Part shown: piece after piece, positions 48,101 through 60,100 of the stretch
How positions within the stretch are numbered: position 1 is the stretch's first letter
Layout of the letters: every line of letters starts with the position of its first letter
Origin: Rachycentron canadum
Lineage: Eukaryota; Chordata; Actinopteri; Carangiformes; Rachycentridae
Direction of reading: 5' to 3'
DNA: 64,000 nt
Assembly: GCA_038496675.1 (NCBI GenBank)
Contig: CM076671.1
Span: forward strand, 9,474,660 to 9,538,659
The notes under the pieces: generated by a model
Seen by the model: the letters and a program-made list of their open reading frames with translations, nothing else
Databases searched by the model: none
What the model was told of the DNA's origin: nothing
Translations under genes and position numbers: made by a program

Positions 48101-51100
48101 TTATGAGTGAGAGATTGAAATGAAAACTCATATTAGACAGAAGTGAAATCAGGTGAAAAGTTATCAAATACCGTAGGTCCTTGAAGTCCTTCACCTGGAG
48201 GTCCAGGCAAACCAGGCAACCCTCTGTAACCAATATCACCCTGCAAAGAACACACAGGGAAGATATATGAACACTTACAAACAGCACTTTACACTCCATC
48301 AGATAAATGAGCTCCTATAAAATCTCGCTTCCTTTAATTAGTTTCCTGCAAAAAAAAAAAAAAAAAAAAAAAAACTTTCAGTGGGGGGATATTTTCACTT
48401 GTCTCCACTGCAGATGTGACATTTGCTTTGCCAAGGTTTTAACAACAGAGGTTCATTTTCCAAAACTCTTTTAACACAAAATTACACGACTAATTTTGGC
48501 TTCACATATCCCACTCAACTGCTGTCATATGAGGTATTATATCACGCTGTAATTCCTTAGCTAGTTTCGCAATAATATTTAGGTTTATAATTGAAATTTC
48601 TAAAACAGATCCCAGATAGCAAGATACATCTGGCCTATACTTGGGCCACATGGTTGTGTTTCTTCTGGCCCAAGTCCGGCCCTTATACAGCATGATTGTC
48701 TGATGCTACTTCCACATCTGGACCAATTGTGACGCACACGCAGAAAATCTTCCGGCTGTCAGCCAACACCAGAGAGGAACAGTTGGTATCTACCCATATG
48801 TGGATGTATATGACACATATAGGACACTTTCTCTGTTTCTGTCATTCTCAGCTGCCTCCAACATGCACCTACTTTACAAATATTGTTTGCTGGTCTGACA
48901 GAACCGATTTCTCACCTTCGGTCCAGGGATGCCCACTCCTTCAGGCCCAGGTTCTCCTGTAAGTCCAGGCAGACCAGGAGGTCCCTAAACAACACAGGAC
49001 ACTAAAATGAAATACACTCACAGAGATGGTGATTATTATTATTATTGTTATTATGAAAGGAATAGTTTGGCATTTTGTCTGGCCACTGACAGTCACAGTC
49101 ACGGGTAAACTGATTTTGTTCCCCTTGGACAGAGCCCGGCTAACTGTTTCTAGTCTTTATGCTATGCTAAGATAAGCTAACCATTTGGTCTTCTCATTTA
49201 ACATAAAATAAGTAAACAACCTTACTTCCCAAACTATTCCTTTAAATCTGCTCTTCAGTGATCACATATTTACCCCTGATCTCACGACTGTGTCATCTCA
49301 CTCTGGTCTTAGTTAAGGAAAACCTATTCAGGAGATATATAAGGGTCAGATACTGTGACTTCTGGTAATAAATGTCTCACTGAGGATAGATGGCTGAAGC
49401 AGATAGTGAGAATAAATAGGACAGAAGACAGATAGATGGAGGACTCGACATAATGTACAGATTTATGAGCAGAGACATGGGCATGTCAGTGACTGAATTT
49501 CTCACCATTGGTCCTGGATAACCATCTCCTTTGGGGCCAAATGGGCCTGCGGGGCCTGGATCTCCGCGGTCACCCTAAAGCACACACATAATAACTCATT
49601 CATTCAAAGCACACAAAGTGAATTATAGGCTGATTTTCAAAAGAAACTGAGGATTTAAATGGACACATGTGCTTCTTGCTTCAAAAGAGGAAGAGGAGGA
49701 TTAACGCTACTAAACACACTGTAGCATTTTATTAGCAGAAATTTCCAAAGATTGTTTATGTTTACCATCCGTTTTGTCATTTTCTCTGCTCTTGCTAGAT
49801 GCTGGGAAATGGTCTTCATGATGAAAGTGCACACATGTGCTGCCAGACCCGCCTCTTATTACATTTAATTCGATAATTGATAGGTTTCAGCTGTGACAAC
49901 ATACTTGCACTTGTTTATTGAAAACGTGAGTGTGTGTTGACAGGCAGACATCTACGTCACGGGTTAGACAAAAGATATACAGCACACATTGTTGTATCTA
50001 CCTTTGGACCAGGAAGTCCGTAGCCAGTTTCCCCAATCGGACCAGGAGGACCATTTGGACCAGGATCACCCTAGAACACATGATGGTTTCTTTAACATTT
50101 CTATACATTTAAATTAATGCTATATCATAACACATAACAAGTCTCAATAGTGTAATGCACTTAAACACCTTCACACCACACTCATGTACTCATTTTTACA
50201 TTTGACTAATTTTATAGCACTACATAGCTCTAGTCCACCATTTCTATGACAAAAGCTGGAATTGGACTGTTATGTAAAATACGATGTGCTGTTCGAGATC
50301 AAATGACCCAACAGTCAGGATTTGCCTTGTAAGGGGGCAAAAATGTGCCCACCCTCCTTTACCGCCCTGAGTTGCCCATATCAGTTGGGTTTGTAATTTC
50401 ATTCATTTAGTTTATGACATGAAAAAATACTAAAGGATATTTATTCTAAAAAACTGGACCTCAGATTGAGGTAATAATGCAGCAGTTACTTTAAAGCAAC
50501 ACTGTAATTTTCAAAGCAATGATTTATAACGAAATAAATAAGTTCCTCTTGCAAATGAAAAGATGATGTTACTCGTAGGACAACACACTCTTGCCCCCAT
50601 TCGGTACACTTGGGTTTTGTTACTACAGACTCAGCTTATGGCAGCTCATGTTAGCTAATGTTGGATACATATCATATTAGATATTGTTGCTCTTCCTGAG
50701 TCAGTTCACTGACTTTATGACTCCCTCTCCTGTGATTTTGTTACACTACAGATGAACATTTTGTATTTAGTATTATACTTTAATTGCCATGTGTTGCCAC
50801 AGCGCAGCTATTCAGCCAAAGTTACACAATACTGTCTTATCATTTTAGTTCACTCTGTGCTTTTGTGGTGCATATAAACAAACAAAGGTGTATTTCATCA
50901 AGTTACCACAAAGTGATTGCCACAGAGTTAACCTGGGGCATTTGTGTGTGGTAATCTTTACCCACAATGCATGAAATCAGCTCTATCAGAAAATCAGCTG
51001 TAATGTGATAATGCATTTACTTCCATCCATTATGTATGTTATTGTATATAATCCATAAATATAATGGACGAGAACAGAAGCCATTCTGCTGCACAGTGAA

Positions 51101-54100
51101 TAGTTTTAGTTTTTCATTAGCTGATAATAATTCATTTAATCGTCATGTTTTATTAAAAAAAAAAAAAAAAAAAAAGGGAAAAAGGATTGTAACAAACTGC
51201 GGTGGAGGGGACAGTCGTTACCTTGGGTCCTACGATGAAACGGCCTGGTGGACCTGGAGAACCCGCCCTGCCTTGTGCCCCTGGTTCTCCCTGACAAGAA
51301 TCAATGCAAGGCAAGTGGTTAAAATCATGAACTGGTAATCGATCTTTATTGTTATTCCTCTCCATTTGTGCCCTTCCAAGAGGCCACAGACAATTTCAGA
51401 ATGATATAATAGCTAATGATGGTTTAATTACTTCTAACCTTTGGTCCTGAGGGTCCAGCTATGCCGGGTGGACCAGTCAAGCCTCTTATTCCTCTTTGGC
51501 CTTGGTCACCCTTCAAAGAGCATTATTAGAAATTTAATTACTCATCTGATAGCAGTGACTTTCCTACCGAGCAAAATAAAGAGAGCAGTTGGTTATTAAA
51601 GTTAAAGTTATTTTTTTACCTTTTCACCCTGAGTGCCAATCCCAGCTGCCCCCTCTGGCCCCCTGATACCTGTAGCTCCTGGCTCACCCTAATGACACAA
51701 ACACAAATACGCACACAATGAATTGACTTCTGATTACTTATACGGGCTTCATATTGGACCGATCAACCCTCCAAATGACCTTCTGTCCGGGGGCTCCGTC
51801 CTCTCCAGGCAGTCCTGGCAAACCCGCCATTCCTGGTGACCCTGGCTCACCCTGAGGACAGATTCATGGATCTGTGTCAGTTCATGGATTGGAAGCTTTT
51901 AACCCCCAAAAAGAACAGAAGATCACTCCCCACAGGGCTTTGTCCCACCTTAGCTCCAGGATCTCCAGCTCCTCTTTCCCCCGGGGCACCTATCTCACCT
52001 GGCAATCCTTGGTCTCCCTGTGTGGCACAAGAAAACCTTCTTATTGTCCCCCCCATTTTTAACTATTAAGAAAGGGGAGTGGCTATGATTTATGGGCCAC
52101 TGAAAGAATAATACTTTATTTAACTGATGCTGATGGTTTGGTTTCATCTTTAAACTTCAAACTGTTCACACCTTGGGTCCAGGGAAGCCCTCCCCTGGTG
52201 GCCCTCTGCTCCCTGGTGGCCCCCTCGGTCCTTCTATGCCCTGCAAAGAGGAGGAAGATGGATGGAGTCGAAAAAAAAAAAAGGACCATGTATTACAAAT
52301 GAACAAAACTGCCTGGCAACAATCTTTATAGCTGCAGGATTGTACTCTTTGATCAATATAGATTTTATTGATCAACATGATATGCACATTTTTTATTTCT
52401 ACACTTACTACACACCTAAAACATGATCAGGTTTGCATAAAACTGTAAAAAAGTGTAGTGTGAGACAGCTTCACAGGTCCATCTGATCCCTTGGACCTAA
52501 TAATGATAATAATAATAATAATAATATTGGCACCTTTAAACCTTTTAATCTTTGACAAAACAATCAGAGCAGGATATAAACAAGATGGCGTCACAGAGGG
52601 AAGACACAAAATATCCCTCATTATAATTACAGGGAGCAGATACCACATATGCACACACACGCAAACACAGTAAAAGTAATAAAGGGTTGATACAGAGACG
52701 AAAAAAAAAAAAGATAAAACGATAACATGGCAAAAAGACGACATCCCATAAAAACAAGTCTATAAAAATGAGATTTCAGAGGTGATTTGAAAGAAGTCAG
52801 GCAGAGGGGCCCGGACGAGGAGCGAGGGCTGCGTGCTGTCTCATATAAGGTGAATAATTCTGCTATGTAACTTAGAGCATGGCTGCTGATCCATGTTTCC
52901 CGTGTGTCCGAATGAATTCTACAACCAAGAAATTAGTTAGCATTAGCAGTTAGCATTTAATACTTCCAGTTCTTTCATCCTGAAATCTCTGTTTTGTTTT
53001 GTTTTTTGAAAGGGATTTTGGTTAGATACCTGAAATAAGGTCTGTATTTAACACAAGCTCAGGACCCTTTATTCTAGAACAATAAAGACATCACAACTGG
53101 GCTATTTACGGACGTATTTAAGTTTCTGTGTCCTAAAAAAGGCCAGTTTCTCGAGTGCCATCATTCGAGCCACACTGCTAGCGAGGCTAAAAAGAGATAC
53201 GCACATTGGTGCCTTCACTAGCAATCAATTTAAATATTAAGATTTAAGGTCTAATGTATGAACATGTTTTACCCATTTAAATTTGTTATGCAATTAAGTA
53301 TTAATACTGCAAACACTGAGAAGACTTTCTTAAAAAGGGAAACAGTTACGATTTAGCCCCACTTCGGTCCCATTTCCCACCCCAATAATTTTTCTACAGT
53401 CCCTAAGAAAGACTGGAGCAGCATGTGCATTTCAGTAATTAAGTAATAACATGCAAAACCGTCATTTTAGTGAATGGAGTACTTGCCTTGTCGCCCTGTA
53501 TGCCTAATCCTGGGAGGCCGAGGGGCCCTGGAAGACCTGGAGGTCCAAAATCCCCCTATAGATTCAGGTAAGAATGGAGGTTAATGATGATAACAGCATG
53601 TAATTATTGATAGTATGACAGTGCATCACACTTAACTAGGACATTTCATGATTTACTGCATGTGGAAAGCACCCACCTTGAAAAAAATTCTTTGCTAAGA
53701 ACCTGTGCATTTCCTTTTGGCTCAGTAATGAATGTATAGTGTTTATTGTAATACATGAGTACATTCAGCAGTCAAATCACAGACGTTTGGGTTTTTTTTT
53801 TTTTTTGTTAAATTTCTTTTCAGCTGTCACATGCAACGTTGACATAACAGGCACTAGTTTGTCATTACCACATAAAAACATTGCAATTATCTATCAGCTA
53901 CAATAAAACTGTCATCACAATCCTTGGCAAGAACTCCCATGTAAAAGCTTTAGGTTTTAAAAACCCCTTTTTCTTGAGGAGATGGTTTCATTCATTCCAA
54001 AATTTTAATGTCATATTCTGGTGACATAAGATGAATTACACAACTTTGAAATAAATTTTAACATCTTCTAGTCACGTCCTTGTCAACGTCTGTGAGCTAA

Positions 54101-57100
54101 AGGATTGCCAGATGGCTGCAAAGATCTGCAAACACACCCTGAGAGAAAGAGAGAATATCTTTGTCTGACTGTGCTAGTGCAGAGTTAACTTTTCCACATT
54201 TATCAATCCAAACCAAGACGCCTCACTCCTCCTACGCAACTCAAGCCTCAACCTTGATTCATCACCTGCAGACTGTGACCTCCTATATAACACCATGCTG
54301 AATGCATTCACTCTGCATTCACTGGTGATTCTGCCAACTCCTGGCCTTCTTCACAACAGGACACTAGTTTTATCTTCATGCCTGTGTGAAGGCTTTTCAG
54401 CCCAGCGTCTTATTTACACCCTTTCTGTATTTATTCTACCTTGTCTCCTTTGATTCCAGCACCCGTCTGTCCTCTGGGCCCCCGTGGCCCCTCCAAGCCT
54501 CGCTCTCCCTGTAAACACAGACAGAGAAGTTATACCATTTTGCCTCTTGTAAGAGCAGTTAAATATATAAAAAGAAAGACACGTGAGAGCTTGGTAGCAG
54601 CTCGAAGAAAAGACAGAAAAATTGGGATTGAGAAAAATGATGTCGGCACAAAACGTCTTGGTGATCTCATTATCTGTCGAAGCATTTCACTCTAAACCAC
54701 AAACAAAGAAAGGATTTACCAGAGGGTTGAACACAGTCATTAGGATACATCATCTGGGAACCATGAATGTTGGTAAGATTTCATGCCAATGCGGTCCATG
54801 CTGAGATATTTCACTGGATAACTGATAATAATTAATCAAAGTAGATGAATAGTTGATGGTGCTACTGATCTCCATGGTATGGAAGCTCATTTCTGCCAAT
54901 ATGATGACAAAAAAAAAAAAATCCTATCATCCTAGGTACAATGAGAAACATCAGAATAATGACTCAGTATCTAAATATGAGAAACACTCTCCAAATGATA
55001 ACTTAGTATATACAAATAATGGTATAGTATCTCAAAATAAAGAGAAACCTTCTCAAATTACTGGCTTTAATCTAAAATAATGTGAAAACTCCTAAAAAAG
55101 ACTCAGTCATTATTTTATTTTATTATTTTAAAGAAAATAACAACTCAGTGTCTCAAAACAATGCACTTGTATGTTAGTTAGTCATTATAATTAAAACAGT
55201 TTTTTGTTATTGTTTTAGTGGAACTGGGCTTCCATACCGTGGCAATGCATCCAAGAGTTGCTGAGATATTTAAGTCCATGTTTAGCCATTGATAAATTGC
55301 AAATACTGGTCATACTGGTGCAAATAACTTTGATATTTGTCCTTTTAGATGTGTTGTGAACAAAAGGTCATGTTATTCCTTTAAAACTAATGAGCAGAGT
55401 TTGTGTCAGAGGTTGTAGCCATGAGTCATACTGTTTGAATGAGCTCAGATCACTGGTCCAGATAACACCATGTTTCTATGGCTATTGAGGTAAGAAATGA
55501 TTTAAGTGTTTTCCAGCCAGTTCAGTAAAACTTTTATACGGTATTCGCAGTATGCTTCAAAAATCAAGACATGTGAAACACACATGGTTTTAATCCGCTT
55601 GGCTTCTTTTAAACTGAGACTGAAACGGGATATAAGCAAGTGACAACACAAAATCATGCTCCATGCTCAAAGTGCCAGAGTATGAGACACAGAGAAGAAT
55701 CAAGTTTGCTAACACTCGCAAACATGAGCCACTTTGATCTGCTGGTCATAACCGACCAAATGAGGGTGCAGCAGCAAAACAGCTGAGCGTATTGAGAGGA
55801 AGATTTATTTTATTTCTTATTCTAAAAGTTTTTAAAAGCCATACTGCAAGTGTGTGGTTAGAAGAAAGTCACACATTCAGGATGTGTAACTGGGCCAAAA
55901 GCAGAAAAGCACCTGAGGCACATTTATATTTGCATGATAGTTTCTGGAAAGAGGGAAAAGAGTGTGTGTGCTTTTAAGCCTTTCTCTGTGGTTTACTGAC
56001 CAATTTATTTAAAGTAAAAGACATATTGGACAAAAATATGATTCAAAGTAAAGAGTTCTGTGTCTTAAAATGTGTCAGGAGGGATCTATAAGAATGAAAA
56101 GCAGAAAAAACAGGACTAGAAATACAGTGAGGGATTAGAGCAATAATCCAAGTTGACAGTAAGTATAATAAAAAGAGTGCAGCATAATGTCTGGCTGGGT
56201 ATGACTCTGCAGAGAAGTGGTTTCCCTCAAGACAATAAGGTCATCCAAGGACAAGAGAAATACAGTGTCAGAAACATGAGCACATCTATTAGCATAGTGA
56301 GGCTGCATTTGCATGTCAGCCTCAAAAAGTACAAACTTATTGTCATAACTCTGCTAGCCCTCATTCTGGCACACAAGCAGGGGTGCAAATGATGTGGAAA
56401 AAGGCTAATATTGCTGCTGAGCTCCTGTGAATCTGGAGCTTGTTGAGACACGTCATGTGAAGAACGCTGCTTTGGAACGAGAACGCCATCTGCGAGGCCG
56501 CGGTCAAATCTCCTGTTGAGGAAAAAACGAGCAGCCCCTGAGGCCAATCTTTAACAGGGGGAGATGCACCTCCGTCTGTTCACAGGTGGAAACTAGCTGT
56601 TAGCATCTCAGAGGAGAGTTGACAAATGATTAATTGGCAGAAAGTGCGGAGCAAGTGGAAAAATTAGGAATTCAGCCTGAATTACAGCTCTGATGTGAAG
56701 TCACTCCGTTAATGAAACAAAGCCAAAGGTGATTAGATTTGTCATCAGCTGAAGACATCCCAATCACACTTAATTCAACTGTCTGGATTTATCAAAACAA
56801 CAAACGAGGCTTTGTCACAGTAAAGGAAGCACAAAAAGCTAAATTTCCACAGTTAATAACTTTTGCAATTACAATAGCAAGTACTGGCTTATGGAGCTGA
56901 TAGAGTTTTTGCCCACTGACAATCTGTATTTGGACTGTAACCCCTCCATTTTCACAGATGAGTTCTTCATTTAAATGCTGCATAAAAACTACACTTTTTG
57001 GTCTCAGTACTGTTTGAGAACCTCCCCCACGCTAGAAGTCATGACATTTTGGTGAGAAAACACTGACTCCTACTTTTCTTTGATTAAAAACTGCACAGTT

Positions 57101-60100
57101 TGAAGATATTTAAAAACACTGAATCAGCCATAACACCCACCATGTGTGTCTTTTGAACTGTACAATGGAAACAGCACCTCAGTCTCCAGTCTCATCTCTG
57201 CTCATGTGCACCTGTGTGGGTGTGTATACATATGACAATACAGGTGTGTTTGTGCACGTGTGAGTGTCTGTTCATCCTGGCGTAGACTCATTTTTTCCTC
57301 TCTGAGTCACTCACTCAGTCATGCCTCGGAGAGGCCTGGCTACCTTCCTGTACTATCTCTGCGTCTGTTCGGCCTGTCCTCATGTCCTCTGGCGGGGGAG
57401 ATCAATGGGCTGGGTCATAGCGTGAGGTAATGAGAGTCATACTGCACTGCTGTATGTGAATTTATGGAGCACCTGCGTTGTGCTGTCACGTCTTGTAACC
57501 GAACACACTGTCAATTTCCTGTCATTGCGTCCTGGAATCTGGAGCCCAGACGGGGCCTCTGTGCAGGTCAGTGGGCAGGTGGGTGAAGTGAAGATGAATG
57601 CATGAAAATAGGATCAAGGGGGTTCAAAGCGTTTCACTGGCTGTAGTGCATGAGCTTCCCAGGAAAAACTGTGAGCCCCATGAGCCTGACACATAAAAGA
57701 CATGAACACTGACTCACCTTTGGTCCAGGCAGACCTTCTCCTATCGGTCCTCTCTCTCCTTGGACACCCTGCGGCCCATGAGGCCCCTGAATAAAAGTAA
57801 AATGATCAGTGGAGGAACATAAAACAAAATACCCTGACTGCTTTGTAATTGTGCCCAGACACTTGAAACACAGATTTCTCAAAGATCAGTTTTTTGTTAT
57901 TCACACATTTTAGCTGCTTCCTAGAAGTATTTAAAAAAGCATGCCACAAGGTCTCTGTTTCTGCCCGTCCAGACTACAATGCAAACCTGGCATTTCCAAA
58001 AGTTCCACTTTCAAGGACTTCAACACCCCAGAGAGGTGTGAATACCAGGTGTAAACATAGCAATGTGGATTGAACAGCTTGTTTATCTGCAACATAATCC
58101 ACAAATGTTAGCCGGGCCTGACTTTGGACCAACACCAGAAACCTGACCAAGGACTGCTTCCAAAGCCAAGGAGCCTTTCTCATCCGGTTATTTTGTGCAC
58201 GACCCAATGGCAGAGTGGTTTAGATGCATATCACACGGGTGTACAAGCTTAGAGCAGGCGAGTCCCTGGTTGGACTCCCGTGGCCAGACTCTCATGTATT
58301 CTCTCCATCCCTTTATTTCCTGTCTCTCTACACTGTCCTGTCTAATATGAATACATACTTACATGTATTGTGAAAATTACAACAGTAAAGCACAAACCTA
58401 ACTTCCTCTTTTCTATAATTAGCATCCTTACATGCTCTTTTATATCCTAAGGCTAACTAGATTCAACCTTGCTAGAACAACAATGCCGCTCCTGTGTCTT
58501 CGACTTGGATCATCACCTTGTGAGGAAGTGCTGACGTTTTGCCTGTGACATGCAGCATTAGTCTCACTCTTGCGTGCTGGCCTTTTACTCACCGGCGGTC
58601 CAGGCTCGCCAAGTCCCGTGGGACCGGGGGGCCCTGGTTGCCCCTGGTAACCAACATCGCCCTGTGGATCGTGAGAGAATGTGCACAAACAGGGTGAGAC
58701 TCAGATGGATTATTATGTTTTCATGAGCTGATTTTCCAAAACAATAGGGTGGCAGGATTCACCTTGGGTCCCGGAAGGCCGATCCCTGTTTCCCCTTGGA
58801 TTCCAGGTGGCCCAGGAAGTCCCCTTTCCCCCTATAAAAAGACAGGCAGGGACAGACAAGTGAAAGTATACACACCCAGATGCACAGACAGCTGTACACA
58901 TTCAATAGTTTTGTTCATCCAAGTCTTTGTCCAATTTTAACATGACTGGACAACAGTCGAGCACCCGGGTTCTTTTAGTTTCTTCCGCTCTGCACTCAAT
59001 ATACGGCTTTTCTTTCCTCTAATATTCAGCCATTTTTAAAGGGGGTGGAGTCTTTCATTCCTTCAGTCAAGACTTTATTGGGAAAGAATGCAATTATTCA
59101 CTCAGAAGTTGTAAATCACAGCCATAGTGTGCAGCAGGACGCCACACAAGAGACGTGAAGAGGGCGTGGAAATGTTGCATACCGGCACTTTTTTTTTTCT
59201 TTCCCTTGCCCTTTCAGGCAAGTTGGGACAATTTTTAAAGCCAGACATTAGTCTGCCATTCAGGTGATATAGGATGACAGCCAGACAATCAGCATGTACA
59301 TTCTTCCAAAATAATTAAGGAGGGAACACTTGGTAGGGAGTGTGGGCTCATGGCAGAATTGGCAGCTATAACACGCGAGATGGGGGCTTTGAAACTGGGA
59401 ACAGACAAATACGCTGACAAGGTAATAACAGATGAGGTAGTTCAGAGGGGTTTCAAAGGTTCCAGTGGTGATGATCATAACTCAAAAAGAGTGTTCAAAT
59501 GTATGGTCACCTGATCAGTTCGCAGGGCTACTTGACATTTGTGATGTTATTTATGCTTGTGATGAATTGATTTAATCTAAACGCATTTTAAATGTCAGCT
59601 TCGTGAGTGTAATGTTATTCTGAGAAAAATCCTCCAGAACAAAGAGAACTCTTTATTATGTCACTTTTTCCCCTCACTTTATATTCTTCCACATGCAGCT
59701 ACACATTTCATTTTTCACCAGGATTATCCATTTTCTTTGTGCTTGTGAATCAGTTGACATGAACAGCCTGTTCACACCACTGTGAAAGAAACTTAATACA
59801 AACCAGGTTGGAAAGGAGTTTGTGAATCCAAAATATATATATCTATCCTTCAGATATGCATCTGGTTTTGAGACTGTGGAGAGCATGGGTCACCTTTGAT
59901 CAATGCATTTGGACAGGAGAAAGGGGAAAGGCTAGTCTTTGGCGCTTAGGTGAATTCACTCTCTGTATAAAGGAAAAACCAAAGGAGTGAGTTTGATTTA
60001 CTTCTCCTGGATTTCAGAGGTTTGGTTCACACTCCAAAAAATGATTTTAAAAAGCATCAAACAGAAGAATACTTACTTTTCTACCCATCACACCTTGAGG

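Noticed and set aside
58203..58275. Possible tRNA gene from A and B boxes
   Set aside because: The acceptor and anticodon arms do not pair and a SINE tail follows, so it is a retroposon.
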